Shown: positions 37,740 through 47,380, counted from the stretch's first letter. The stretch is 64,000 nt of DNA from Ignavibacteria bacterium (GCA_026416955.1 JAOAEE010000013.1:172841-236840), one strand, 5' to 3'. Translations and numbers: made by a program. The notes: a model not told the origin generated them from the sequence alone.

Positions 37740-38300
37740 TCAATTTACTTCATTCGATGAAACATTAGAATCTTGTTTAGCTTTTTCAGCCTTCAAAGCC
37801 TTTTCTTTTATTGTCCACTCTGCTAACAACTTTTTCTTTTCTTCAATCTTTTCGGGGGTCATATTGGAAAAATGATAAATCAATCCTTCGCGTGTGTAAC
37901 TACTATATTCGAAATCTATAGTATGCTTTATAGCATCGGTTGGACAAACTGTGGTACATAAACCGCAGAAGCAACATTTAGCAAAGTCGATATCATATCT
38001 TGGAACCCAAATTTTTCGGGGACTTCCATCGAACATTGTTGGTTTTTCTGGGTCAATTGGGACAACTTTTATTGTTTCCACAGTAATACATTGAACTGGG
38101 CAAATTCGTGCGCATTGCATACAACCATTGCAACGCTCGGGGTCGAGGTGCAAGCGGTTTCTAGCAATAGGGGGAATCGGATATCTTTCGTTTGGGTATT
38201 GTATCGTAACCTTCTTGGCAAAAAGGTGTTTCAATGTGATTCGCATTCCTAAAAGTATTGTATAGAACCAAGTCCATACATTTTTAAAGTAATCTATCAT
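37740..38300 (-). CDS. nuoI: NADH-quinone oxidoreductase subunit I
   Basis: Two-[4Fe-4S] ferredoxin subunit (clusters N6a and N6b) feeding electrons to NuoB. 186 residues from the ATG at 38300, picked because GGAGGT lies 4 nt upstream; an in-frame start at 38324 adds 8 unlikely residues. Ligands are C57, C60, C63, C67 and C109, C112, C115, C119. The insertion between the two clusters and the charged tail (EKALKAEKAKQ) make it longer than minimal NuoI. Confidence 0.96.
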   Translation of the reverse strand: MIDYFKNVWTWFYTILLGMRITLKHLFAKKVTIQYPNERYPIPPIARNRLHLDPERCNGCMQCARICPVQCITVETIKVVPIDPEKPTMFDGSPRKIWVPRYDIDFAKCCFCGLCTTVCPTDAIKHTIDFEYSSYTREGLIYHFSNMTPEKIEEKKKLLAEWTIKEKALKAEKAKQDSNVSSNEVN

Positions 38301-38304
38301 AGTT

Positions 38305-38310
38305 ACCTCC
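38305..38310 (-). promoter_or_regulatory. Ribosome-binding site of nuoI
   Basis: GGAGGT on the minus strand, 4 nt before the ATG at 38300. It is the strongest Shine-Dalgarno match in the nuo cluster and decides the nuoI start. Confidence 0.75.
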
Positions 38311-38334
38311 AATCTATTTAACAAATAATACTAA

Positions 38335-39387
38335 TTAATAAATAATTCTATATAAACTTATGACGATAAAGCACACAAGAGAAAAAGGAAGAAGAACCTT
38401 CCAACCCAAGTACATTAATTGGTCGACACGAACCCTTGGAAGAGTCCATCGTAACCAAATTTGTATGAATACAATAAACATAGCTTTAAGAATAAACCAA
38501 AAAATTCCCCACCAAAAACCTCCCATAAAAGTACCAAATGGCGAAGTCCATCCACCCAAAAACACAACAGTTAAAATAGCAGCAACAATAAACATATTTG
38601 AATACTCAGCAAAAAAGAACATAGCAAATTTCATCCCGGAATATTCAGTGTGGTAACCAGCAACTAATTCAGATTCCCCTTCTGGGATGTCAAAAGGTGT
38701 ACGATTTGTTTCTGCTAACGAAGCAATCATATAAATTAACGATAACAAAAGAGTAAAGGGTATTATCCAAATTTTAGTCCAGTTTCCAGGACCACCAAAT
38801 AAAAACCAATTCCAAAATCCCCCATCTTGTAAAGTGGTGATTTTTTGCATATCCAGCGAATTGGCCAACACAGCGGCGGAAAGAATTACCAATGCGCCGG
38901 GAATTTCGTAACTAATCATCTGAGATGCTGAACGCATTGCTCCAAGCAATGAATATTTATTGTTCGAAGCCCAACCCCCCATTACTATTCCAATAACAGC
39001 AAAAGCACCAACTGCAAAGACATAAAACAAACCGATATTTATTTCTGCTGGAACAAATGCTGCACTAAAAGGAATAACAGCAAATCCAGCGAAAGAACCT
39101 GCGAAAATTACATACGGAGCAAGATTAAAAAGCAATCTATTTGCACCAGCAGGAACAATATCTTCTTTCTGGATTAATTTGACTACTTCTGCCAGTGGCT
39201 GTAAAATACCGTACGGTCCGGTTCTCATCGGTCCTAAGCGTTCTTGTATCCAAGCAGATATTTTCAATTCACCAAGAATTGCAATCAAAGCATAAATTAT
39301 TAAGAAAACCAAAGGTAAAATTACACTTATTAAAGCACTAAGAAAATTCAAACCGAAAATTTTTTCAAAAACATTAAAAGTTTCCAT
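38335..39387 (-). CDS. nuoH: NADH-quinone oxidoreductase subunit H
   Basis: Membrane subunit forming the quinone chamber with NuoB and NuoD, 350 residues, eight helices. Conserved: [19 protein letters not shown] near the N-terminus, [21 protein letters not shown] in the central loop, and [13 protein letters not shown] near the C-terminus. The gene follows nuoD directly, where nuoE, F and G would sit in the 14-gene arrangement. Confidence 0.97.
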   Translation of the reverse strand: METFNVFEKIFGLNFLSALISVILPLVFLIIYALIAILGELKISAWIQERLGPMRTGPYGILQPLAEVVKLIQKEDIVPAGANRLLFNLAPYVIFAGSFAGFAVIPFSAAFVPAEINIGLFYVFAVGAFAVIGIVMGGWASNNKYSLLGAMRSASQMISYEIPGALVILSAAVLANSLDMQKITTLQDGGFWNWFLFGGPGNWTKIWIIPFTLLLSLIYMIASLAETNRTPFDIPEGESELVAGYHTEYSGMKFAMFFFAEYSNMFIVAAILTVVFLGGWTSPFGTFMGGFWWGIFWFILKAMFIVFIQIWLRWTLPRVRVDQLMYLGWKVLLPFSLVCFIVISLYRIIY

Positions 39388-39404
39388 AAACTTTCATTTT
39401 TGTA

Positions 39405-40556
39405 CTACCTATCAATTTCACCAAGAACAATATCAATACTCCCGAGGATAACAATTAAGTCTGCAAATAGATAGCCGCGAGAAATTTCGGGTAAGACACT
39501 TAAATTTACAAAGCTCGGGGCTCTTCCTTTAACACGATAGGGCTTATCTTTTCCATCGCTAACCACATAAAAACCTAATTCACCTTTAGGATTTTCACAA
39601 CGGAAATATATTTCCCCTTTTGGAGGTCGCACTTTCTTAGGAATTGCAGATTGAACATCACCTGTATCGGGCATTTGTTCTATCGCTTGCTCAATAATTC
39701 TGCAACTTTGCTCCATTTCTCTCATTCGTACAATATTTCTATCCCAACAATCCCCGACGGTGCCAACTTCACCTTTTCCTACTGGAATTTCAAAATCGAA
39801 TCTATCGTAAATTGAATATGGCTCTGCCTTCCGTAAATCAAAAGGAACTCCCGACCCACGCAAAACAGGTCCACTACAACCATAGTTAATGGCAACATCG
39901 GCAGGTAAAATTCCTACATTTGCAGTTCTATCGATAAAAATTTTGTTGTAAATAAGAAGTTCTTCAATTTCTTTGTTTGTTTTGCGTACTTGTTTAACAA
40001 TGTTAAGGACATCTTCCTTAAAAGTTGGATAAACATCGTTTGCCAATCCACCTACCCAGAAATAGTTAAATAGCAATCTTCCACCAGTAGCCTTTTCGAA
40101 AATCCAAAGAATATACTCTCGGTCTCGGAACAAATACAAAAATGGGGTAAAAGCCCCAGCGTCCAAACCGAAAGTTGCAATTGCAATTTGATGGTTGGCA
40201 ATACGGTTCAGCTCGCACATAATAACACGGATGTATTCAACCTTTTCGGGAACTTTTATTCCAAGGAGTTTTTCAACTGCCATCACATAAGGTAATTCAT
40301 TATTCATCGAGGAAATATAGTCCATTCGGTCGATATAAGGAATTACTTGCTGGTAATTCATATTTTCGGCAATTTTCTCGAAACACCGATGCAAATAGCC
40401 TATGTGTGGAATAACATTTGTTACTACTTCGCCATCAAGTTCAACTTCGAGCCTTAGAACACCGTGGGTGGAAGGATGCTGGGGACCAACATTTAATCGC
40501 ATCCTATCCGAATCAATCTTGCTAAAATCAATATCAACAAACTTTGTTGTTGTCAT
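39405..40556 (-). CDS. nuoD: NADH-quinone oxidoreductase subunit D
   Basis: 49-kDa-type quinone-site subunit derived from [NiFe]-hydrogenase, 383 residues. LNVGPQHPSTHGVLRL carries the quinone-site His. YISSMNNELPYVMAVE and the C-terminal LGSIDIVLGEIDR are conserved. It is separate from nuoC, unlike the fused enterobacterial form. Confidence 0.97.
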   Translation of the reverse strand: MTTTKFVDIDFSKIDSDRMRLNVGPQHPSTHGVLRLEVELDGEVVTNVIPHIGYLHRCFEKIAENMNYQQVIPYIDRMDYISSMNNELPYVMAVEKLLGIKVPEKVEYIRVIMCELNRIANHQIAIATFGLDAGAFTPFLYLFRDREYILWIFEKATGGRLLFNYFWVGGLANDVYPTFKEDVLNIVKQVRKTNKEIEELLIYNKIFIDRTANVGILPADVAINYGCSGPVLRGSGVPFDLRKAEPYSIYDRFDFEIPVGKGEVGTVGDCWDRNIVRMREMEQSCRIIEQAIEQMPDTGDVQSAIPKKVRPPKGEIYFRCENPKGELGFYVVSDGKDKPYRVKGRAPSFVNLSVLPEISRGYLFADLIVILGSIDIVLGEIDR

Positions 40557-40567
40557 TTACTAATCCC

Positions 40568-41044
40568 TTAATATGGAACTCGAATACCGTGGTAAAATTC
40601 TGGTTCTTTATAATCTTTCCTAAGTGGATAGCCTTCCCAATCGTAAGGCAATAATATTCGAATCAAATTGTGATGCCCTTCGAATATTATTCCAAATAAA
40701 TCGTATGCTTCTCTTTCGTGCCAATCCGCAGAACGCCAAATTCTTTCGATACTTGGAACCTTGGGATTTTCTTTTGGAACAGTAACTTTTAATACTATCT
40801 TATGTTTTTTCTTCATAGAATAAATGTGATACACAACTTGCAAGTTATCTACATAATCTAACCCACTAAGGCACATTAAATAGTCGAAATCGAATTCAGG
40901 ATTATCCCGCAGTTCCAAACATATATCAAAAAGTTTTTCGGGCGAAACGTTAATAAATGGGTCGGAAGGGGGATTATTTACCAAATCAATAATTGCTTCC
41001 CCAAATTTTTCTTTTAACTTAATGTAAATATCTTCTACTTCCAT
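40568..41044 (-). CDS. nuoC: NADH-quinone oxidoreductase subunit C
   Basis: 30-kDa-type peripheral-arm subunit without cofactor, 158 residues. The signature WHEREAYDLFGIIFEGHHNLIRIL and the terminal GYPLRKDYKEPE block are intact. It lies 6 nt after nuoB and 11 nt before nuoD. Confidence 0.96.
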   Translation of the reverse strand: MEVEDIYIKLKEKFGEAIIDLVNNPPSDPFINVSPEKLFDICLELRDNPEFDFDYLMCLSGLDYVDNLQVVYHIYSMKKKHKIVLKVTVPKENPKVPSIERIWRSADWHEREAYDLFGIIFEGHHNLIRILLPYDWEGYPLRKDYKEPEFYHGIRVPY

Positions 41045-41050
41045 TGGAAC

Positions 41051-41593
41051 TTACCTTTGTTTAATTTGTAACAATTCTTCTTCTTCGGCAAGTTTTTTCC
41101 TTTTTCTAAAAATGGCTTGTTGGTCTATTAAACTTTGAAGTTTCATCATACCTTCTTCCATTGCTTCGGGTCGGGGCGGACAACCAGGTACATAAACGTG
41201 AACAGGAATAATTCTATCGACACCCTTTAGAACGTGGTAACCATATTGCCAATATGGTCCACCACTATTCGCACACGAGCCAACGGAAATACAATACTTG
41301 GGTTCGGCCATTTGTTCCCAAAGCAATTTTATCCTTTCAGCCATTTTTAAAGTGACCGTCCCTGTAATCATTATAAAATCTGCTTGGCGAGGGGTTGCAC
41401 GAGGAATAATTCCAAAGCGCATAAAATCGAAATGCGAAGCATTCATCGACATAAATTCAATTGCACAACAAGCCAGACCGAAGTGCAAATACCAATCGGA
41501 TTTACTACGTCCCCAATTAAGAATATCTTCCAATGTACCTAAAACAATGCCACCTGTATCGTAAGGATTATCTAATCTATCTAAAAGTCCCAT
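41051..41593 (-). CDS. nuoB: NADH-quinone oxidoreductase subunit B
   Basis: PSST-type subunit holding the terminal [4Fe-4S] cluster N2. 180 residues. The ligands C42, C43, C107 and C138 are all present ([28 protein letters not shown]). A charged C-terminal extension ([14 protein letters not shown]) is added. Confidence 0.97.
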   Translation of the reverse strand: MGLLDRLDNPYDTGGIVLGTLEDILNWGRSKSDWYLHFGLACCAIEFMSMNASHFDFMRFGIIPRATPRQADFIMITGTVTLKMAERIKLLWEQMAEPKYCISVGSCANSGGPYWQYGYHVLKGVDRIIPVHVYVPGCPPRPEAMEEGMMKLQSLIDQQAIFRKRKKLAEEEELLQIKQR

Positions 41594-41605
41594 AATTCCT
41601 CCTAT

Positions 41606-42025
41606 TTATTTTTTATAAATTAAGTAATTAAGATTTGGAATGATTGGTTGTGAACGCTCCCAATCAAGGTCGCCTTTCGCCCAAACATAAGCGAAGCCAA
41701 AAACTAAAATCACAACGAAAATGAACATTTCTATGAAAACAAACAAGCCAAGTCCAAAAGACTTAAAATAATTTATTACAACAGCCCAAGGCAAAAGAAA
41801 AACAATTTCGACATCAAACAAAAGAAAAACAAGAGCAACAACATAGAACCTAACATTAAATCTTATCCAAGGATAACCAATTGGTTGCTCCCCACATTCA
41901 TATGTTGATAATTTAATCGGATTAGGTTTGTTAGGCCTGATAATCGCTGCGACAAGCAATCCAATTGCTACAAAAAGAAAGCCAACTATGAAAAATAGAA
42001 GAACAATTCCGAATTCACTTAACAT
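41606..42025 (-). CDS. nuoA: NADH-quinone oxidoreductase subunit A
   Basis: Three-helix membrane subunit, 139 residues, first gene of the nuo run. The conserved loop TYECGEQPIG includes the flexible-loop Cys, followed by FYVVALVFLLFDVEIVFLLPWA with its acidic pair. A -7 element and a palindrome lie directly upstream. Confidence 0.96.
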   Translation of the reverse strand: MLSEFGIVLLFFIVGFLFVAIGLLVAAIIRPNKPNPIKLSTYECGEQPIGYPWIRFNVRFYVVALVFLLFDVEIVFLLPWAVVINYFKSFGLGLFVFIEMFIFVVILVFGFAYVWAKGDLDWERSQPIIPNLNYLIYKK

Positions 42026-42051
42026 AACTAATTATTCAAATATTAAAATTT

Positions 42052-42059
42052 CAAAATTA
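42052..42059 (-). promoter_or_regulatory. Candidate -7 element (TAATTTTG) of the nuo operon
   Basis: A perfect TAnnTTTG match 26 nt before the nuoA ATG. A TTTG at 42077-42080 lies 17 nt upstream and could serve as the -33 element; it falls inside the adjacent palindrome. Confidence 0.5.
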
Positions 42060-42061
42060 CT

Positions 42062-42084
42062 AAATTTTGGTTAGACCAAAATTT
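42062..42084. promoter_or_regulatory. Perfect inverted repeat over the nuo promoter (operator candidate)
   Basis: AAATTTTGGT and ACCAAAATTT, 10 bp each, separated by 3 nt. It occupies the spacer and -33 region just upstream of the -7 element. No gene reads into it on the plus strand, so a terminator role is unlikely. It does not look like an FNR/CRP or Rex site. Confidence 0.5.
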
Positions 42085-42260
42085 TTTTGCTCAAACAAAT
42101 TGAGGAATCGTTACTTATCACCATAAATTCTTAAAATGATTACACTTGAGTTAAAAATCAAAAACAAGAATTAAAGTAAATAAAAATATAGCTACTTAAC
42201 CATTTGTTTTTATGAAAGTTACAGAAAAAACAAAAGAAATACAAAAATAAAATGTGTTTA

Positions 42261-44573
42261 TTATTGTATTGTAGATAATTTTTGAGTTTCGAAGGTAGAC
42301 TTCAACTGGTTAAGAACCGTTACTAAATTAATCACTTTTAAAATTATCCCGTATAATGATTCTACAAGAGAAATATAAATTATGCCACGCTTTGCATTTG
42401 CTGTTGGCCTTTTCAAGGCTTTCATATATGTTTTGTGAATTCTCTTTATTTCTTTGCTAAATTCTTTTTCAAGATTATTAACTTCCACTCCAGATTGGGT
42501 ATCTGGATTTTCAATTAAGCTCAAAATTTTATCATAAAGTTGGTTGTACAATTTCAAAACAACTTTTAAATCTGCAATCTGGTTATCCGTTAATTTCCTT
42601 TGGGAATTGTCGACATAATCGAAACACCTTTTTGAAATAGAAGAAACTTGGTTCGATAAATAACTAAGATCGGACATTGCAGTAGCATAGTTATGAGAAC
42701 TCTCGAAGATAATATCATCAAACCCTTTAATACTTTTAGCAAAATCTTGGAAGATTACTTCGACTTTTTTATTTAATTCATCGGCTTGTTTCTTTGTCTT
42801 TTTCAATTCGTTTAACTTAAACTTGGAGATACCACTTACACAATTATTCGAAATAGTTCTTACATCAGTGAGAAAAGAAACTACATCGCTTACGAAAATT
42901 TGAAAACTTTCTTGTGCACTCTCTCTTTGTTTTCTAAGTTTCTCTTCTTCTTTCAGTCTTTTTCTTTCTCTTCGCTTATGAATGATTGCTGTCCTTGCAA
43001 ATGAAAAAATAATCAGCCCAACGAAAATAACTACACCAAAAATCCCAGTATAGTAAACTATCAATGCTATTAATCCAGCGGAAATACCACAAACAACAGC
43101 AGTTAGTAACCAACCACCAATAACTGTTAATATTCCCGAAATCCTATACACTGCATATTCTCTTCCCCAAGCTCTATCGGCAAGAGCGGTGGCCATTGCT
43201 ACAATAAATGTTACATAAGTAGTAGAAAGAGGAAGTTTCAATGATGTACCCAAAGAAATCAAAGCAGAAGAAATTGTTAAATTTACAGTTGCTCTAATTA
43301 AGTCAAACGAAGCAATAGAACCATCGACACCATTCAATAATATTACCTGGCTTGGATCGAACCTTCGATTTATCTTCTCTCTCAATTTCGAAGGAATAAA
43401 ATTAGAAAACCAATCAGATATGGAAGTGAAAACCCTAACCAAAAGCCTTGCAAAAGGGAACGACTCGAATGCTTCGTAACCTTCAACTTGGCGACCAAGG
43501 TTCACTTCTGTGGCGGTAACAGTACGCGATTTTTTCGAAAGGTACAAGGTGGATACCATTACAAAGCCACAAAAAAGCAAAAACTCGGTTTGTGCTTTCA
43601 CTGGAGTAGCCAATATCCCCATTTTCATATTTAAGGGGTCAGGGTTGTTTAGAGCCGATTGATACGCAAAAAGAGAACTTAGTGAAGGACCAACAAAATT
43701 AACTAGGTCATTGGAAGCAAAAGCAAGGGCAAGTGCAGAAGTTCCTGTTAAAACAATAAACCTAAGAATATTTATTTTGAGTAAGACTGCTACATAAAAA
43801 ATAATTGAAAATGCAACAAAAATTACCCCAAGAATTTCAAATCTATATGTTGAAATGAAGGCTTGAGTCTCTTTTGTAATAAAAGAAGCGCCTTCCAAAC
43901 CTTTTACAGAAATAAAGAACAAAATAAATGTAAAAGCAAAGCTACCCCAAAGGGGTCCTATTTTTTTAAATGTTTGTAAATAATTGAAAGAAAAAATCAA
44001 CCTAGAAATAAACTGACCAAAATATCCAAAAAAGAAAGCAAAAATGATAGAAATAACTATCGAAACATAAATAGCACTCAATTTGCTTAAATTCAAATAG
44101 AATGCAATACTTTCTAAGTTTTGGCCCTCACCAATTATATGTATCAAACTTAAACTTAATGCTGCTCCCGTCAAAGCAGAAACCATTGAAACTGTAGTGG
44201 ATGTAGGTATTCCAAATGTGTTAAAAAAATCGAGAAGCAAAATATCAGTGACAACAGTAGCAAGAAATATAATAAGAACTTCATATAAAGTGAAAGCTGC
44301 GGGGTTAAAAATACCTTTGCGGGCAATTTCCATCATTCCGCTGGATAAGGTCACCCCAATTAAAATACCAGCAGCTGCAAACCCTAAAGCAACCTTAAAT
44401 GTTGAAACTTTTGAACCAATAGAGCTATTTAAAAAATTAACTGCGTCATTAGCAACCCCAACTGTAAGGTCGACAATAGAAAGAACGATTGTAACAACTA
44501 AAATAACTAATGCTATTTCCAATTTTGTTTGTTCTTTTGTTAAAAATAATTCAAAATTAGAAAAATTTTTCAT
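42261..44573 (-). CDS. PiT-family phosphate transporter fused to a PhoU-like domain
   Basis: Inorganic phosphate symporter of 770 residues from the ATG at 44573. The N-terminal PHO4 half has GVANDAVNFLNSSIGSK, the second repeat has LPLSTTYVTFIVAMATALADRAW, and about 12 helices run to residue ~520. A basic, coiled-coil linker (HKRRERKRLKEEEKL) leads to a C-terminal PhoU/DUF47-like helical domain of ~220 residues. The domain probably gates transport from the cytoplasm. Such fusions are frequent in Bacteroidota. It is divergent from purB. Confidence 0.93.
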   Translation of the reverse strand: MKNFSNFELFLTKEQTKLEIALVILVVTIVLSIVDLTVGVANDAVNFLNSSIGSKVSTFKVALGFAAAGILIGVTLSSGMMEIARKGIFNPAAFTLYEVLIIFLATVVTDILLLDFFNTFGIPTSTTVSMVSALTGAALSLSLIHIIGEGQNLESIAFYLNLSKLSAIYVSIVISIIFAFFFGYFGQFISRLIFSFNYLQTFKKIGPLWGSFAFTFILFFISVKGLEGASFITKETQAFISTYRFEILGVIFVAFSIIFYVAVLLKINILRFIVLTGTSALALAFASNDLVNFVGPSLSSLFAYQSALNNPDPLNMKMGILATPVKAQTEFLLFCGFVMVSTLYLSKKSRTVTATEVNLGRQVEGYEAFESFPFARLLVRVFTSISDWFSNFIPSKLREKINRRFDPSQVILLNGVDGSIASFDLIRATVNLTISSALISLGTSLKLPLSTTYVTFIVAMATALADRAWGREYAVYRISGILTVIGGWLLTAVVCGISAGLIALIVYYTGIFGVVIFVGLIIFSFARTAIIHKRRERKRLKEEEKLRKQRESAQESFQIFVSDVVSFLTDVRTISNNCVSGISKFKLNELKKTKKQADELNKKVEVIFQDFAKSIKGFDDIIFESSHNYATAMSDLSYLSNQVSSISKRCFDYVDNSQRKLTDNQIADLKVVLKLYNQLYDKILSLIENPDTQSGVEVNNLEKEFSKEIKRIHKTYMKALKRPTANAKRGIIYISLVESLYGIILKVINLVTVLNQLKSTFETQKLSTIQ

Positions 44574-44614
44574 TTTCAATTGTTAGTATTTTGTTAAGAT
44601 GACTTTGAAATTAT

Positions 44615-44626
44615 TAACAATTGTTA
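44615..44626. promoter_or_regulatory. 12-bp palindrome in the PiT/purB divergent region
   Basis: TAACAATTGTTA, a perfect palindrome, with a second CAATTGTTA half-type copy at 44577-44585 across the PiT start. Possible operator, but the composition is AT-rich and chance is a real alternative. Confidence 0.25.
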
Positions 44627-44639
44627 TTCATTCATTTGT

Positions 44640-44647
44640 TAATTTTG
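44640..44647 (+). promoter_or_regulatory. Candidate -7 element (TAATTTTG) for purB
   Basis: A perfect TAnnTTTG match ending 18 nt before the purB ATG. A TTG at 44621-44623 lies 16 nt upstream, inside the palindrome, and may be the -33 element. Confidence 0.45.
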
Positions 44648-44665
44648 TTTTTTTTCTAAAAGTTT

Positions 44666-45961
44666 ATGATACCAAGATATACTTTACCAGAAATTGCCCA
44701 TATTTGGTCGGATGAAAACAAGTTTTCCATCTGGCTTGAAATCGAACTTCTTGCAGCAGAAGCATTAGCCGAATTAGGCTGGTTCCCCAAAGATGTTCCC
44801 CAAAAAATGCGCGAACTTGCAAAATTCGACGTTCAAAGAATTAATGAAATTGAACAAACTACAAAGCACGACGTAATTGCTTTCCTTACAAATGTTGAAG
44901 AATCTATTGGAGAATATGCAAAGTACTTACATTTCGGTATGACATCGAGTGATGTCCTCGACACTTGCTTAGCAGTCCAATGTCAGCAAGCCGGAAACCT
45001 TATCCTAGAAAAATTAAAGACTTTAAAAGATGTTTTAAAAAGAAGAGCAATTGAATTTAGATATACTCCTTGCATTGGTCGTTCCCACGGTGTTCACGCA
45101 GAACCCACTACTTTTGGTTTGAAATTTGCTCTTTGGTTCGACGAATGCAATCGAAATATTAACCGATTGGAATATGCTATAAATGAAGTATCTTATGGCA
45201 AAGTTAGTGGAGCTGTTGGTACTTTCGAGCATATTCCACCTTTCGTCGAAGAATATGTTTGTTCCAAACTTAATTTGAAACCATCCCCTATTTCCACTCA
45301 AGTAGTCCAAAGAGATAGACACGCATTTTTTATTTCCATATTAGGAATTATTGCTTCGATGCTGGAAAAAATTGCAACTGAAATCCGCCACTTACAAAGA
45401 ACAGAAGTTTTGGAAGCAGAAGAATATTTCGCCAAAGGTCAAAAGGGGAGCTCTGCAATGCCCCACAAACGAAATCCTATAACAAGCGAAAACATATGTG
45501 GGCAATCCCGTTTAATTCGCTCTTTCATCTTTCCAGCAATTGAAAACAATGTTTTATGGCACGAAAGGGACATTTCTCACAGCAGTGTTGAAAGAATTAT
45601 TTTACCTGATGCAACTATTTCCCTATACTATATTCTTACCAAATCCATAGAATTAGTCGATAAACTTGTTGTTTACCCAGATAATATGAAAAAGAACCTC
45701 GATTTAACCAAAGGTTTAATTTACTCCCAAAAAGTACTACTTGAACTTATGAAAAAAGGGATGAAAAGGCAAGAAGCATACAAGATTGTTCAATCTGCGT
45801 CAATGGAAGTTTGGGAACAGCAAAAAGACTTTAAAACTGTATTAATAGAAAAAGAAGAGATAAAAAATTTCCTCACCAAAGAAGAAATTGAACAACTTTT
45901 CACATACGAAGAAATTTTTAAGAATGTTGATTACATCTTCAAAAGACTTAGAATAGACTAA
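44666..45961 (+). CDS. purB: Adenylosuccinate lyase
   Basis: Catalyses two fumarate-releasing steps of purine synthesis (SAICAR to AICAR, adenylosuccinate to AMP). 431 residues, standard length. The signature loop with catalytic Ser is GSSAMPHKRNP. FGMTSSDVLDT and GRSHGVHAEPTTFG hold the other active-site blocks. MFS follows 4 nt after the stop. Confidence 0.97.
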   Translation: MIPRYTLPEIAHIWSDENKFSIWLEIELLAAEALAELGWFPKDVPQKMRELAKFDVQRINEIEQTTKHDVIAFLTNVEESIGEYAKYLHFGMTSSDVLDTCLAVQCQQAGNLILEKLKTLKDVLKRRAIEFRYTPCIGRSHGVHAEPTTFGLKFALWFDECNRNINRLEYAINEVSYGKVSGAVGTFEHIPPFVEEYVCSKLNLKPSPISTQVVQRDRHAFFISILGIIASMLEKIATEIRHLQRTEVLEAEEYFAKGQKGSSAMPHKRNPITSENICGQSRLIRSFIFPAIENNVLWHERDISHSSVERIILPDATISLYYILTKSIELVDKLVVYPDNMKKNLDLTKGLIYSQKVLLELMKKGMKRQEAYKIVQSASMEVWEQQKDFKTVLIEKEEIKNFLTKEEIEQLFTYEEIFKNVDYIFKRLRID

Positions 45962-45965
45962 GAAC

Positions 45966-47345
45966 GTGAAAATTACGGAAAGAAATTCCACCCGCTTACT
46001 TCTTGCTATCCAGTTTTTAGAAAGGTTTGCATACACAAACGTTTTGGTGCAACTTCCCATTTACATTTCCCAAAAAGGTATAGAGAATACCCTTGCCTGG
46101 GGCCAGGAACTAAAAGGATGGATTTTTTTTGTTTGGGCTTTAATCCAAAATTTGACACCAGTTTTCCTTGGTGTCCTTGCCGATAGAATTTCGCCTAAAA
46201 AAACTATTTATCTTTCTCTAATCTTTGTAAGCATAGGCTACCTATTCTTAGTTTTTTCCAATTCATTTACTTTAATCCTTCTTTCAGTTGTTTTAATTGG
46301 ATTTGGAAGTGGAGGATTTAAACCCTCTATCCAAAGTTTATTATCACAAAGCAACAAAAAAATATGGGCAAAATATTTGTTTGTAAATAATTTCGCATTC
46401 CTTTGTGCTCTTATTTTTTCATCATATATAAAAAATTTCGACTGGAAGTTTGTTTTTATTAGTAGTTTCCTTATTTGCCTATCTAATGTATTAATTTCAA
46501 TGATAGTTTACTTAAAAACAAAAAGCAATACATATAAAACTGATGAACAATTCAAATCTTTCGAAAAAGTCAGATTTTCCGAAATACTTAACATACTTAA
46601 AGAAAAAAAAATACTACTCATTATCGGTTTTACTTCTTGCTTTGCTATTATTTATATGCAATTTTACGAAACATTTCCAAATTTTATTGTCGATTGGGTC
46701 GATACTTCTTCTGTTGCACAAACACTTCATTTCCCGGAGAATTTGACTATTTCTACTGACCAAGGAAAGCAGATTTCTTACGAACTACTTTATCTAATCA
46801 ATCCAATACTTATTTTGCTCTTTGTTGCAACCTTACAAAAAATTACTGAAAGAACTAATGTTCTAAACATTATTCTATTATCTTTGTTTTTGGTTTCTTT
46901 TGGTTTTGCAATTTGTGGCTCAACTAGAAATGGATTAATTTTCATTTCTGGAATTTTTGTTTATACACTTGGAGAAATGTTGTTTAACATCAAAATCTTA
47001 GAAATAATCGCAAAAGTGTCCCCTATCGATAAAAGGGCAACATACTATGGAATAATAAACATAAGTTATACAATCGGGTTAACTTCTGGAGCACTAAGTG
47101 GAGGTTACTTTTACAAAGAGTTTGCAGAAAAATTTTCTCTTGCAAATAGATACATTCAAGAAAATTTATTTTTAAAATTTTCGAACGAACCTTATGAAAT
47201 CATTAAAAATTTATTAAAAACTGAAAATGTTACCCAATTTTTGTGGACCTTTTACAAGCCTTACTATTTTTGGACACCATATATAATTATTGGCTTCTTT
47301 GGAATACTTTTAGCATTAATTTGCAAAAAATATAAATTGGATTAA
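45966..47345 (+). CDS. MFS transporter, POT (peptide transporter)-like
   Basis: Twelve-helix major facilitator of 459 residues. GTG start at 45966, 4 nt after purB; no later ATG precedes helix 1. The N-terminal motif ERFAYTNVLVQLPIYI and FGSGGFKPSIQSLLSQ resemble the proton-dependent oligopeptide transporter branch. ADRISPKKTIYL is the loop 2-3 MFS motif. The ExxERF-type proton motif is partly kept (FLERF). Substrate unknown; di- or tripeptides are one possibility. Confidence 0.82.
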   Translation: MKITERNSTRLLLAIQFLERFAYTNVLVQLPIYISQKGIENTLAWGQELKGWIFFVWALIQNLTPVFLGVLADRISPKKTIYLSLIFVSIGYLFLVFSNSFTLILLSVVLIGFGSGGFKPSIQSLLSQSNKKIWAKYLFVNNFAFLCALIFSSYIKNFDWKFVFISSFLICLSNVLISMIVYLKTKSNTYKTDEQFKSFEKVRFSEILNILKEKKILLIIGFTSCFAIIYMQFYETFPNFIVDWVDTSSVAQTLHFPENLTISTDQGKQISYELLYLINPILILLFVATLQKITERTNVLNIILLSLFLVSFGFAICGSTRNGLIFISGIFVYTLGEMLFNIKILEIIAKVSPIDKRATYYGIINISYTIGLTSGALSGGYFYKEFAEKFSLANRYIQENLFLKFSNEPYEIIKNLLKTENVTQFLWTFYKPYYFWTPYIIIGFFGILLALICKKYKLD

Positions 47346-47380
47346 ATAGTCAATAACCAAGGTAAAATGCATAATAATTT

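Larger units (their letters stand above)
42026..42260. other. Intergenic region upstream of nuoA
   Basis: 235 AT-rich bases between the PiT stop and nuoA. It holds the nuo promoter elements and the inverted repeat at 42062-42084. I see no terminator hairpin for the PiT gene and no convincing gene. Confidence 0.7.

Noticed and set aside
42062..42084. Inverted repeat as a plus-strand terminator
   Set aside because: It has a T-run on the plus side, but no plus-strand gene lies upstream and it sits on the nuo promoter.
42212..42250. 12-codon plus-strand ORF upstream of nuoA
   Set aside because: Very short, Lys-rich as expected of AT-rich DNA, and with no convincing ribosome-binding site.
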